A stretch of 37,541 nucleotides of DNA, taken from assembly GCA_016719465.1 (NCBI GenBank), contig JADJYY010000021.1, positions 1 through 37,541 on the forward strand. The letters are read 5' to 3'. A program made the translations under genes and the position numbers. A model generated the notes under the pieces. That model did not search any database. It was given only the letters and a program-made list of their open reading frames with translations, and was not told the DNA's origin. The first letter of the stretch is position 1; every line of letters begins with the position of its first letter. The stretch comes from Hydrogenophilales bacterium (GTDB lineage: Bacteria; Pseudomonadota; Gammaproteobacteria; Burkholderiales; Thiobacillaceae). Positions 1 to 10,187 of this stretch are shown one piece after another.

Positions 1-2
1 TG

Positions 3-359
3 AAGATGAACATCAAGGTGGAGGGCGAGGCCGCCCTGAAGGCCTTCGAGGATGGCAAGAAGACCTTCTACAGCCGCGCCGGCCAGCTCAACTTTTCCTG
101 CGCCAGCTGCCACGTGGACAACGTCGGCAACCGCCTGCGTTCGGAGGTCATGTCTCCCGCCGTGGGCCAGGCCGTCGGCTGGCCCGTGTTCCGGGGCGGC
201 GATCAACTGGTCACCCTGCAGAAGCGCTACGAAATCTGTCACCAGTATGTCCGCCATGTGCCGGACAAGCCCGGCGGCACCCGCTACAACAACCTGGAGT
301 ACTTTCACGCCTATCTCAGCAACGGCCTGGTGATGCGGGCGTCCGTGTTCCGCAAGTAG
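3..359 (+). CDS. soxA: SoxA, C-terminal part (5' end outside window)
   Basis: This is the haem-bearing C-terminal domain of SoxA, the c-type cytochrome subunit of the periplasmic SoxAX complex, which joins thiosulfate oxidatively to the SoxY carrier. The visible part has a CASCH haem-attachment motif followed by the conserved stretch with VGQAVGWPVFRGG. A single Cys in RYEICHQYVR sits where the family has its cysteine haem ligand, which carries a persulfide in characterised SoxA. A family-typical LEYFHAYLSNG tail follows. The frame is open to the left edge, so the signal peptide and any N-terminal haem domain are missing and mono- or di-haem type cannot be decided. soxB follows on the same strand after about 160 bases. 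Confidence 0.9.
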   Translation, partial: KMNIKVEGEAALKAFEDGKKTFYSRAGQLNFSCASCHVDNVGNRLRSEVMSPAVGQAVGWPVFRGGDQLVTLQKRYEICHQYVRHVPDKPGGTRYNNLEYFHAYLSNGLVMRASVFRK

Positions 360-365
360 CGGGCG

Positions 366-401
366 GGCCGGCGGGCTGTCGTATTCAGGCCCGGGCCGGC
401 C
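366..401 (+). other. GC-rich hairpin between soxA and soxB
   Basis: GGCCGGC and GGGC (366-376) can pair with GCCC and GCCGGCC (389-401), leaving a two-base bulge and a loop of about 12 bases. There is no T-run, so it is not a classical intrinsic terminator. It could stabilise the soxA 3' end or reduce read-through into soxB. This is seen by eye only. Confidence 0.35.
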
Positions 402-518
402 TGATTGCCGATGCGGCTAGTCTGATCAGCCCGAGCGGGTGGGCCATCGTTACCATTTACCAATGCGGTGCGCGCCGTAAGAATGCCCCCTGCCCAGACA
501 ATCCAGGAGACCTCAGTC

Positions 519-2240
519 ATGTCCATGAACCGCCGCGAATTCCTGCAAATCCTCGCCGCCGCCAGCGCCGCCGGCTTCGCCCTGGATAGCCGTCAGGTCC
601 TGGCCGGCAACGCGCCCGCCAACTATTACGACCTGCCCACCTTCGGCAACGTGTCGCTCATGCACATGACCGACTGCCATGCCCAGCTGAAGCCCATCTA
701 TTTCCGCGAGCCCAACGTCAACCTGGGCATCGGCGACTCCGTCGGCAAGGTGCCCCACCTGGTCGGCGAGCATCTCCTCAAGGCCTACAACATCAAGCCG
801 GGCGGCATCGACGCCCACGCCTTCACCTACATCGACTTCACCGCCGCCGCCCGCACCTACGGCAAGGTGGGTGGCTTCGCCCACCTGAAAACCCTGGTGG
901 ACAAGGTGCGCGCTTCCCGCCCGGGTTCCCTGCTGCTGGACGGCGGCGACACCTGGCAGGGTTCCGCCACCGCCCTGTGGACCAATGCCCAGGACATGGT
1001 GGACGCCTGCATCGCCCTGGGCGTGGACGTCATGACGCCCCACTGGGAAATGACCTACGGCGCCCAGCGTGTCATGGAGATCGTCAACGGCGACTTCAAG
1101 AAGGCCGGCGTGGACTTCGTCGCCCAGAACGTGGTCACCAACGACTTCGGCGACCAGGTCTTCAAGCCCTACGTCATCCGCAACATCAACGGCGTCCAGG
1201 TCGCCATCATCGGCCAGGCCTTCCCCTATACCCCGGTGGCCAACCCGCGCTGGATGGTGCCGGACTGGTCCTTCGGCATCCGCGACGACAACATGCAGAA
1301 GTTCGTCGACGAGGCGCGTGGCAAGGGCGCCCAGGTCGTGGTCGTGCTGTCCCACAACGGCATGGACGTGGACCTCAAGATGGCCAGCCGGGTCACCGGC
1401 ATCGACGCCATCTTCGGCGGCCACACCCACGACGGCGTGCCCCAGCCCATCCAGGTCAAGAACGCCGGGGGCACCACCCTGGTCACCAACGCCGGCTCCA
1501 ACGGCAAGTTCCTCGGCGTCATGGACTTCGACGTCAAGGGCGGCAAGGTCCAGGGCTGGAAGTACCGCCTGGTGCCCGTGTTCTCCAACCTGCTGGCCGC
1601 CGACAAGAAGATGGACGCGCTCATCACCAAGATCCGCGCCCCCTTCGAGTCCAAACTCAACGAGAAGCTGGCCGTCACCGAGGACCTGCTGTATCGCCGC
1701 GGCAACTTCAACGGCACCTACGACCAGATGATCTGCGACGCGCTGATGAAGGTGAAGGGCGCCGACGCCGCCTTCTCCCCGGGCTTCCGCTGGGGCACCA
1801 GCCTGCTGCCGGGCGACGTCATCACCATGGAACAGTTGATGGACCAGGTGGCCATCACCTATCCCCAGACCTCGCTGACCAACATGAGCGGCGAGACCAT
1901 CAAGATGATCATGGAGGACGTCTGCGACAACCTGTTCAACGCCGACCCCTACTACCAGCAGGGCGGCGACATGGTGCGCGTGGGCGGCATCCAGTACAGC
2001 GTCACGCCCAACGCCACCATCGGCAACCGCATCGGCGACATGACCCTGAAGGGCAAGCCGGTCGATCCCAAGAAGACCTACAAGGTCGCCGGCTGGGCGC
2101 CGGTGGCCGAGGGTGCCCAGGGCACCCCGATCTGGGACGTGGTGGCCGAGTACCTGCGCGATGTGAAGGTGGTCAAGCAGGTCAAGCTCAACCAGCCCAA
2201 GGTCATCGGCATGGGCAACAACCCGGGCATGATTCTCTGA
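519..2240 (+). CDS. soxB: SoxB, thiosulfohydrolase of the Sox system
   Basis: SoxB is the periplasmic dimanganese hydrolase that releases sulfate from the SoxY-bound sulfone during thiosulfate oxidation. The 573-residue product belongs to the 5'-nucleotidase/metallophosphoesterase superfamily. It shows the metal-site motifs TDCHAQLKP near the N-terminus, LDGGDTWQGSA, the SoxB-typical PHWEMTYG, SHNGMD and GGHTHDG, then a C-terminal nucleotidase-like domain. The N-terminus NRREFLQ followed by an Ala-rich segment is a twin-arginine signal, as expected for SoxB. I chose ATG 519 because AGGAGA lies 8 bases upstream; a longer frame to 468 has no such site and would bury the Tat signal. Length is normal and there are no lesions. 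A strong terminator 20 bases downstream ends the operon. Confidence 0.97.
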   Translation: MSMNRREFLQILAAASAAGFALDSRQVLAGNAPANYYDLPTFGNVSLMHMTDCHAQLKPIYFREPNVNLGIGDSVGKVPHLVGEHLLKAYNIKPGGIDAHAFTYIDFTAAARTYGKVGGFAHLKTLVDKVRASRPGSLLLDGGDTWQGSATALWTNAQDMVDACIALGVDVMTPHWEMTYGAQRVMEIVNGDFKKAGVDFVAQNVVTNDFGDQVFKPYVIRNINGVQVAIIGQAFPYTPVANPRWMVPDWSFGIRDDNMQKFVDEARGKGAQVVVVLSHNGMDVDLKMASRVTGIDAIFGGHTHDGVPQPIQVKNAGGTTLVTNAGSNGKFLGVMDFDVKGGKVQGWKYRLVPVFSNLLAADKKMDALITKIRAPFESKLNEKLAVTEDLLYRRGNFNGTYDQMICDALMKVKGADAAFSPGFRWGTSLLPGDVITMEQLMDQVAITYPQTSLTNMSGETIKMIMEDVCDNLFNADPYYQQGGDMVRVGGIQYSVTPNATIGNRIGDMTLKGKPVDPKKTYKVAGWAPVAEGAQGTPIWDVVAEYLRDVKVVKQVKLNQPKVIGMGNNPGMIL

Positions 2241-2259
2241 CCCGCGTTGGTCACCCATG

Positions 2260-2285
2260 AAAAAGGGGGCGCGAGCCCCCTTTTT
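2260..2285 (+). terminator. Intrinsic terminator after soxB
   Basis: An 11-base stem AAAAAGGGGGC / GCCCCCTTTTT with a four-base GCGA loop runs straight into more T residues. It lies 20 bases after the soxB stop and marks the end of the sox transcript. Confidence 0.9.
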
Positions 2286-2381
2286 TCTTTGGCGGCCGCC
2301 GCAAGCGGATGGGCTTCCTCCACGCTTGCCCGGCCTTCATGGAAAATCCGGGAATCTCATCTGTCCCCTTTCCCGACCGAC

Positions 2382-2807
2382 ATGACCCCCAACACCCTCC
2401 GCGCCCGCCTGGATTTCTCCTTCAAGGGCGAGTCGTACGAATTCGACACCGCAATCGACCTGGATCGTTGCTCCGCGGAACCCGGCGAGGCGCCCAACTT
2501 CCATCTCCTCCTGGCCAAGGAGGGCGGCATCGACCCCTATTCCTACCTCTACGAAGTGCTGGAATCTCACGACATCGCGTTCTCCGACCCGACGGGCGTC
2601 GCGGTGATGTGTTGCCGGGACGGCATCTTCGACTGGTCGCAATTCGAGCGGCTGCGTCAGGAGGAGGCGGACATGGAGGTGGTCCGGGCGATCGCGGAAC
2701 GAACGCTGGGCGTGGATGACCTGTATGCGCGCGCGGACCTCAAGGCGGCCATGCTGGCGGCCTTGCTGGTGGCATATCGGGCGGGGAAGGCGGAGAGGGA
2801 CGGATGA
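2382..2807 (+). CDS. Hypothetical protein, 141 aa
   Basis: I do not recognise this family. The product is a soluble, acidic protein with no signal peptide or membrane segment. The N-terminal half looks beta-rich (LDFSFKGESYEFDTAIDL) and contains PYSYLYEVLESHDIAFSDPTG and a Cys pair in VMCCRDG. The C-terminal half is helical and Ala-rich. The start is the first ATG after the soxB terminator; no clear Shine-Dalgarno precedes it, so the start is uncertain. Codon use with GC-rich third positions supports coding. It stands alone between the soxB terminator and katG. Confidence 0.7.
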   Translation: MTPNTLRARLDFSFKGESYEFDTAIDLDRCSAEPGEAPNFHLLLAKEGGIDPYSYLYEVLESHDIAFSDPTGVAVMCCRDGIFDWSQFERLRQEEADMEVVRAIAERTLGVDDLYARADLKAAMLAALLVAYRAGKAERDG

Positions 2808-3140
2808 TCGGGATGGCTACATAAAGCCGTTCCTGGAACTGTTCGCCTGCCCGAGGACGAGGAAGTCCGCGATGACCCATCCACAGTGACCCATCCATTT
2901 TCCGCTGCGGGGCGTTGGCAAATTCAGGCGCGGGTTTTCAACCTTGTTCGGGCCGGATCAATAACAGCCAGCGTCAGGGCCGGAGCGGGCTCCCGATGGC
3001 ACCGCCGGCCGCTCGTCACACTGCCTTGATCGAGGATGTGAATCGTCACCATTGGTTTAATTCAATAGAAGCAGTCATGCCCCGCGACTAAGCTTTCTAT
3101 CGTGACAGTCCGATTCACCGTGTTGATAGGAGAACAATCC
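2808..3140 (+). promoter_or_regulatory. Intergenic region upstream of katG; possible degenerate OxyR-type site
   Basis: This 333-base stretch has no gene I can support. Its last 80 bases are AT-richer than the surroundings and contain ATAG at 3065-3068 and CTAT at 3097-3100. These lie 32 bases apart start to start, one short of the 33 expected between the outer tetrads of an OxyR site (ATAG-N7-CTAT-N7-ATAG-N7-CTAT); the two inner tetrads match poorly. katG is a classical OxyR target, so the position is sensible, but the match is weak. The rest of the gap shows nothing. Confidence 0.25.
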
Positions 3141-5324
<2,184 letters not shown>

Positions 5325-5332
5325 TGCCGGGC

Positions 5333-5386
5333 AAGGCGTCCTGGCGGGCCTTCCAGGCGGGTTCGCGCCGGCTTCCAGGACGCCTT
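5333..5386 (+). terminator. Inverted repeat after katG, possible terminator
   Basis: AAGGCGTCCTGG at 5333-5344 is repeated as its exact reverse complement at 5375-5386, separated by 30 bases that can form a smaller GC hairpin. It starts 8 bases after the katG stop codon. No T-run follows, so it may be a processing or stabilising hairpin instead of an intrinsic terminator. Confidence 0.5.
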
Positions 5387-5494
5387 GAGGAGGTCAAGTC
5401 TCTGGCGGGGACGCAAGGCCGGCGCTTGCGGATCGACACCCATGGCGGCTTGCCGGCGGGAGACCGGGGGCTTCCCGGTCACCGCCAGGGCCGC

Positions 5495-5737
5495 CTAAAG
5501 AAGCTGATTGTTTGAAAGCGCGTCCTTGCGCTTGATCTCGTCGATCCGCACATGCCGCACTTCAACCAGGGGGGAGCTTTCTTCCCCGGTCTGCCTGGAC
5601 TGGACGCCGCATCGTCCGCTCTTGCAGCTTCCCGGGGCCGCCGCTTCCACGCCATCCCGCCCCATGCTTTTCAAGAGCAGATAGACCCCGGTCACGGACA
5701 CGGCGATCAATACGAGGGCGATGAGCAGGGCGGTCAT
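5495..5737 (-). CDS. Small single-pass membrane protein with CX4C motif
   Basis: This 80-residue product begins MTALLIALVLIAVSVTGVYL, one clear N-terminal membrane anchor. A short soluble tail follows with GSCKSGRCGV, a Cys-x4-Cys pair that could form a disulfide or bind metal, then a polar end. I chose the ATG at 5737 because CGGAG lies about 8 bases upstream on this strand; an in-frame extension to 5845 would put 36 unlikely residues before the anchor. I do not recognise a named family. It is divergent from the YyaL-like gene and convergent with katG. Confidence 0.6.
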   Translation of the reverse strand: MTALLIALVLIAVSVTGVYLLLKSMGRDGVEAAAPGSCKSGRCGVQSRQTGEESSPLVEVRHVRIDEIKRKDALSNNQLL

Positions 5738-5907
5738 GGTGTGGACTCCGAAATTCGCGACCCCGAAAATGTATCTGAACCGGGTTCTTCCCGGAACAAA
5801 TAAACCATCGTGCCCTGCCATTGAGTGGGGGAACATTCCGGGCATGTCCTCTGCTTCGATTCATGCGGGGCCTCGTGACAGGAATGTCGGCGCGCTCCCC
5901 CTCCTGG

Positions 5908-5929
5908 CCTCCCCCGCGAGCGGGGGAGG
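5908..5929. repeat. REP-like perfect hairpin upstream of the YyaL-like gene
   Basis: CCTCCCCCGC and its exact reverse complement GCGGGGGAGG flank a two-base spacer. The surrounding C-rich then G-rich sequence (about 5894-5966) is not coding and resembles the short C/G-rich palindromes dispersed in many proteobacterial intergenic regions. The G-rich arm ends just before the likely start of the next gene. Confidence 0.5.
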
Positions 5930-5984
5930 AACTGATACCTTCCCGGTCGTCCTGGTGGGGTGGGGAGTCGTGCTGGCGCATTTC

Positions 5985-7802
5985 GTGAGAGGCATCGCTT
6001 TCGAAAAAATTACCAGATTCTTCCTGGCCGCCCTGCTGTCTCTGCTGGCGGTCGGTACGACCTCGGCCGCGCCCCTGGCGAACCGCCTGTCCGGTCACGC
6101 CTCGCCCTACCTGGCCATGCACGGCCAGGACCCGGTGGCCTGGCAGGAGTGGAGCCCAGAAACCCTGGCCCGGGCGAAGCGGGAGAACAAGCTGCTGTTC
6201 GTTTCCCTGGGCTATTTCTCCTGCCACTGGTGCCACGTGATGCAGAAGGAGAGCTACCGGGACCCGGCCATCGCCGCGCTGCTTAACCAATATTTCATCC
6301 CGGTGAAGGTGGACCGGGAGCTGAACGGCGCCCTGGATAGCGCCCTGCTGGATTTTTCCGAGCGCCTCAACGGCGTTTCCGGCTGGCCCCTCAACGCCTT
6401 CGTCACGCCGGAAGGCTATCCCGCCTACGCCGTGCTCTATATGCCGCCCGGCGACTTCAAGACCCTGCTGACGCGTCTGGTGGCCACCTGGAAGGAGCGC
6501 GGCGAGGCCTTCCGGCAGGCGGCCCGGGATGCGGCGCCGCCCCCGGCCACCGCCCAGACCCAGGCGCCCGGGGGCGAAACCGCCCGGCGCCAGCACCAGG
6601 CCTACCTGGCCGCCGTCTGGGGCAACGCCGACACGCTGCAAGGCGGCTTCTCCCGGGTCAGCAAATTCCCCATGGCGCCCCATCTGGCCGGGCTGCTGGA
6701 AATCTACCACCGGGATCGGGACCCGCGCCTGGGTGGCTTTCTCCAGCTCACCCTGGACCAGATGGCCCGCCGGGGCCTGTGGGACCACGTCAACGGCGGC
6801 TTCTTCCGCTACACCGTTGATCCGGACTGGCACACGCCCCACTTCGAGAAGATGCTGGCCGACAACGCCCAGCTCGCGCCCGTCTATGCCCGCGCCGCCG
6901 AACTGTTCCAGCGGCCGGACTATCTGGAAACCGCCCATCGGGCCCTGGATTTCATGCTGGAGACCCTGCGCTCCCCAGAGGGCGGCTTCTACACCGCCAC
7001 CTCCGCCCTGGACCGGCGCGGCCGCGAGGGCGGCGCCTACCTGTGGCGGCCGGACGCCCTGCGGCGGCTGCTCTCCGCCACGGAATTCGGGCAATCGAGC
7101 AAGGTCTGGGGCCTGGACAAGCCGGCCCCCTTCGAGCTGGGCTACCTGCCCATGGAAATGGGGGAAATCAGCCCGGCCGAACGCCAGGCCCTGAAACCCA
7201 TCCTGGCCAGGCTCAAGGCCACCGGCCGCAACCGGGAAGCCCCCATCGACACCAAGATCAACGCCGGCCTCAACGGCCTGGCCCTGAGCGCCTTGGCCCA
7301 GGCCGGCCGGGGCGCGCCGCGCTTCGAAAAGGCCGCCCACGAACTGCGCGCCTACCTGGAAAAACGCCTGCTGGTCCGGGGCCGGCTCGCCAAGACCCGG
7401 GCCGGCAAACGCCTGTTCACCGACGCGGAACTGGACGACTACGCCTACGTCATCGCCGGCCTGAACGACTACGCCCGCGTTTTTCGGGACGAGTCCGCCG
7501 GACGCCTGTCCCGGGATCTGGCCAGCCAGGCCTGGGGCCGCTTCTTCACCGCCGCCGGCTGGCGCCGGGAAGAACGGCCCCTGCTCGCCACCCTGCATCC
7601 CGAACCCGCCCTGGCCGATGGGGCACTCCCTTCCGCCTCCTTCCACCTCATCGCCGCGACCCAGCGCCTGCTCGAAGCCCGGCCGGATCCGAGCCTCGCC
7701 GCGTCCATGGCCCAGGCCCTCGCCCTAGCGGTGCCCGCCATGGCGAAGACGCCCTTCGACTTTCCCGGTGGATTGGAAAGCCTCAAGGTACAGGCGAAAT
7801 AG
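5985..7802 (+). CDS. YyaL/DUF255 family thioredoxin-fold protein, exported form
   Basis: The product of about 605 residues matches the DUF255/YyaL (spermatogenesis-associated protein 20) family: an N-terminal thioredoxin-like domain followed by an alpha/alpha barrel like those of glycan epimerases. Diagnostic motifs are SHASPYLAMHGQDPVAWQEW, a CHWC redox-type motif in SCHWCHVMQKESY, KVDRE and SGWPLNAFVTPEG in the first 130 mature residues. GGFFRYTVDPDWHTPHFEKM and DNAQL come later in the barrel. The function of the family is unknown. The N-terminus encodes a likely signal peptide or anchor (ITRFFLAALLSLLAVGTTSA), whereas well-known members are cytoplasmic. No ATG lies at a suitable distance; GTG 5985 is my choice, and GTG 5970 after GGGGAG is an alternative. 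Confidence 0.85.
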   Translation: MRGIAFEKITRFFLAALLSLLAVGTTSAAPLANRLSGHASPYLAMHGQDPVAWQEWSPETLARAKRENKLLFVSLGYFSCHWCHVMQKESYRDPAIAALLNQYFIPVKVDRELNGALDSALLDFSERLNGVSGWPLNAFVTPEGYPAYAVLYMPPGDFKTLLTRLVATWKERGEAFRQAARDAAPPPATAQTQAPGGETARRQHQAYLAAVWGNADTLQGGFSRVSKFPMAPHLAGLLEIYHRDRDPRLGGFLQLTLDQMARRGLWDHVNGGFFRYTVDPDWHTPHFEKMLADNAQLAPVYARAAELFQRPDYLETAHRALDFMLETLRSPEGGFYTATSALDRRGREGGAYLWRPDALRRLLSATEFGQSSKVWGLDKPAPFELGYLPMEMGEISPAERQALKPILARLKATGRNREAPIDTKINAGLNGLALSALAQAGRGAPRFEKAAHELRAYLEKRLLVRGRLAKTRAGKRLFTDAELDDYAYVIAGLNDYARVFRDESAGRLSRDLASQAWGRFFTAAGWRREERPLLATLHPEPALADGALPSASFHLIAATQRLLEARPDPSLAASMAQALALAVPAMAKTPFDFPGGLESLKVQAK

Positions 7803-7918
7803 CCGCCGTATCACGGCCGCGACCGTATCCCCGGGTCGCCTCGGCGTTCATCCCCGAATGCCCATGATCGGCCGCCCGCCGGGCGGTTATCATGGCCGGC
7901 GTTAGCGGAGGACGGTGC

Positions 7919-9178
7919 ATGGATTACCTGGTGGGGGCTTTGTTGGGGCTGGCCGTGGGGCTGCTCGCCCTGTTCTGGCAGCGCGGGCGCTGGCTGGCCG
8001 AATCCGCGCGCCTGACGGAACAGGCCTCGGGCCTGGCGGCGCAACTGGAGCAGGAAAGGCGCGGGGCGGAGGAGAAGCAGGCTGTGCTGCGCAACGCGGA
8101 AAAGCAGCTGGCCGACGCTTTCAATGCCCTATCCGCCGAGGCCCTGGCGCGCAACAACCAGGCCTTCCTGGATCTCGCCACCCAGAACCTGGCGGTGTTC
8201 CAGGAAACCGCCAAGGGCGACCTGGCGGCCCGCCAGCAGGCGGTGGAAGGGCTGGTGAAGCCCCTGTCCGAGGAACTCGCCAAGCTGGCCGGCCAGACCC
8301 AGGCCCTGGAGAAGGCCCGGGCCGAGAGCTACGGCCAGATTTCGGAACAGGTGAAGGGCCTGCTCACCGCCCAGCAGGATCTGCGCGGCGAGACCGGGCG
8401 CCTGGTCAACGCCCTGCGTCGGCCCGAGGTGCGCGGCCGCTGGGGCGAGGTGCAGTTGAAGCGGGTGGTGGAAATGGCGGGCATGCTGGACCACTGCGAT
8501 TTCCACGAGCAGGAAGTGTCTTCCGACGGCAAGCGTCCGGACATGCTGGTGCACCTGCCCGGCGGCAAGACCCTGGTGCTGGATTCCAAGGCCCCGGTGG
8601 CGGCTTTCCTGGAAGCCGCCGAGGCCCTGGATGACGCCGCCCGGGGCCGCGCCCTGGAGCGCTTCACCCAGCACGTGCGCACCCACATCCAGCAGCTTTC
8701 CCAGAAGGCCTACTGGGACCAGTTCCCGGAGGCGCCCGAGTTCGTGGTCATGTTCCTGCCCGGCGAGTCCTTCTTCAGCGCCGCCCTGCAACAGGACCCG
8801 GAACTCATCGAATACGCCAGCGAGCGCAAGGTCATCCTGGCCACGCCCACCACCCTGCTGGCCCTGCTCAAGGCGGTCTACTACGGCTGGCGCCAGGAAG
8901 CCCTGGCCGACAACGCCCGCCGGGTGAGCGAACTGGGCGCCCTGCTCTATGAGCGCCTGGCCAAGCTCGGAGAGCACTGGGCCGGCGTCGGCAAGAACCT
9001 GGGCCAGGCGGTGAAGGCCTACAACGACGCCACCGGTTCCCTGGAAAGCCGGGTCATGGTCTCGGCCCGGAAGTTCGAGGAATTGCAGGTGGCGCCGGCG
9101 GGCAAGAAATTGCCGGAGTTGAATCCGGTGGATCACGCGCCGAGGACGTTGCAGGTGACCGACGAGGGTGGCGTGTGA
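7919..9178 (+). CDS. rmuC: RmuC family DNA recombination protein
   Basis: RmuC proteins carry a nuclease-like core and in E. coli limit inversions at short inverted repeats. This 419-residue product has a membrane anchor at residues 1-22 (LVGALLGLAVGLLALFW) and a long Gln/Glu/Ala-rich coiled coil to about residue 165. The RmuC domain follows, with RRPEVRGRWGEVQLKRVVEMAGM, the restriction-enzyme-like VLDSKAPVAAF segment and FLPGESFFSAALQQDPELIEYA. GGAGGA lies seven bases before ATG 7919, which fixes the start. The gene stands alone, about 115 bases after the YyaL-like gene and followed by a repeat pair. Confidence 0.93.
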   Translation: MDYLVGALLGLAVGLLALFWQRGRWLAESARLTEQASGLAAQLEQERRGAEEKQAVLRNAEKQLADAFNALSAEALARNNQAFLDLATQNLAVFQETAKGDLAARQQAVEGLVKPLSEELAKLAGQTQALEKARAESYGQISEQVKGLLTAQQDLRGETGRLVNALRRPEVRGRWGEVQLKRVVEMAGMLDHCDFHEQEVSSDGKRPDMLVHLPGGKTLVLDSKAPVAAFLEAAEALDDAARGRALERFTQHVRTHIQQLSQKAYWDQFPEAPEFVVMFLPGESFFSAALQQDPELIEYASERKVILATPTTLLALLKAVYYGWRQEALADNARRVSELGALLYERLAKLGEHWAGVGKNLGQAVKAYNDATGSLESRVMVSARKFEELQVAPAGKKLPELNPVDHAPRTLQVTDEGGV

Positions 9179-9199
9179 TGTCGGCAGCAACCCGGATTG

Positions 9200-9300
9200 T
9201 TCCCCCCTTTTGTAAAGGGGGGCAGGGGGGATTTGACGCCGTCCAGGAAAGCCAGCGCCGGAAAAATCCCCCCCACCCCCCCTTTGTAAAAGGGGGGAGT
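9200..9300. repeat. Inverted pair of C6-N-G6 hairpin units (REP/MITE-like)
   Basis: Two units face each other. The left (9200-9234) reads CCCCCCTTTTGTAAAGGGGG followed by a G-rich CAGGGGGGATTT. The right (about 9263-9300) is nearly its reverse complement, AAATCCCCCCC then a C-tract, TTTGTAAAA and GGGGGGAG. Each unit forms its own hairpin, and the two together form a longer palindrome around a 30-base spacer. The pair fills the space between rmuC and the transporter gene. It has no coding capacity and looks like a dispersed palindromic element. Confidence 0.7.
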
Positions 9301-9323
9301 GAACCCACCAGTCCCCGCTAGCC

Positions 9324-10187
9324 ATGGCTTCCACCTGGATGCTGGTGGCGGGGCTCTGCTTCGCCCTCATGAGCGTGGTGGTGAAGAGCCTGGGCCACGC
9401 CTTTTCCGGCGTGGAACTGGTGTTCTACCGATCCCTGTTCGGCCTGCTGGCCATCGTCGCCATCCTTTATGCCCAGCAGGGCGGGGCGGGCGTACGCAAC
9501 CTGCTGGGGGAACACATCGGCCTGAATATCCGCCGGGGCATCGTGGGCTTCATCGCCCTGGCCACCTTCTTCTATGCCCTGATCGAACTGCCCATGTCGG
9601 TGGCGGTGACGTTGAACTACGCCTCGCCCCTGTTCCTGGCCCTGCTCATGCCCTGGCAACTGGGGGAGCGCCCGGGCGCGGCCCAGTATGGTTCGGTGGC
9701 CCTGGGCTTCGTCGGCGTGGCCCTGTTGTTGCGGCCCTGGGAGGCCCATTCGGGCGAGTTGTTCGCCGGCCTGGTGGGCCTGTTCTCCGGCGTGATGGCG
9801 GCCTTCGCCTACATCCACGTGCGCCAGTTGGGGCGGCTGGGCGAGCCGGAATGGCGCACGGTGTTCTGGTTCGCGGCGGTGGCTCTGGCGGGGGCCGCGG
9901 GCGTGGCCACCGCGACCGGCTGGCATGCGCCGGGGCTTGGCGATGCGCTACCCCTGCTGGCCCTGGGCGCCCTGGCCACCCTGGGCCAGCTCGCCATGAC
10001 CCGGGCCTATCGCAAGGGGGACACCGTGGTGGTGGCCAGCTTTGCCTACAGCACCGTGGTATTCAGCGGTATCCTTGATGTCGTCATCTGGCGGGAGGCC
10101 ATGCCCGTCGTGGCCTGGAGCGGCATGGCGCTGACCGTGGCCGCCGGCATCTGGGCCGTCAAACTCAACGCGAGGAGCGCAAAGTGA
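9324..10187 (+). CDS. EamA/DMT superfamily permease
   Basis: This 287-residue integral membrane protein has about ten hydrophobic segments arranged as two homologous EamA halves, the architecture of 10-TM drug/metabolite transporters. Typical features are the early SVVVKSLG and VFYRSLFG, then FFYALIELPMSVAVTLNYASPLF in the first half and AMTRAYRKGDTVVVASFAYSTVVFSGI in the second. The substrate cannot be read from the sequence. ATG 9324 follows the repeat pair; no strong Shine-Dalgarno is seen. The stop codon overlaps the GTG start of the next gene (GTGA), so the two are translationally coupled. Confidence 0.88.
   Translation: MASTWMLVAGLCFALMSVVVKSLGHAFSGVELVFYRSLFGLLAIVAILYAQQGGAGVRNLLGEHIGLNIRRGIVGFIALATFFYALIELPMSVAVTLNYASPLFLALLMPWQLGERPGAAQYGSVALGFVGVALLLRPWEAHSGELFAGLVGLFSGVMAAFAYIHVRQLGRLGEPEWRTVFWFAAVALAGAAGVATATGWHAPGLGDALPLLALGALATLGQLAMTRAYRKGDTVVVASFAYSTVVFSGILDVVIWREAMPVVAWSGMALTVAAGIWAVKLNARSAK

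Noticed and set aside
513..2258. Long minus-strand open frame of 581 codons opposite soxB
   Set aside because: It is the exact antisense of a clearly conserved SoxB, has a composition of repeated Gly/Val/His/Asp typical of GC-rich shadow frames, and no ribosome binding site.
3065..3100. OxyR binding site upstream of katG
   Set aside because: Only the outer tetrads match and their spacing is one base short; listed only as a weak possibility within the intergenic entry.
5562..7646. Minus-strand open frame of 694 codons opposite the YyaL-like gene
   Set aside because: Gly/Gln/Ala-rich shadow of a conserved coding frame; no known motif, and it also overlaps the small membrane-protein gene.
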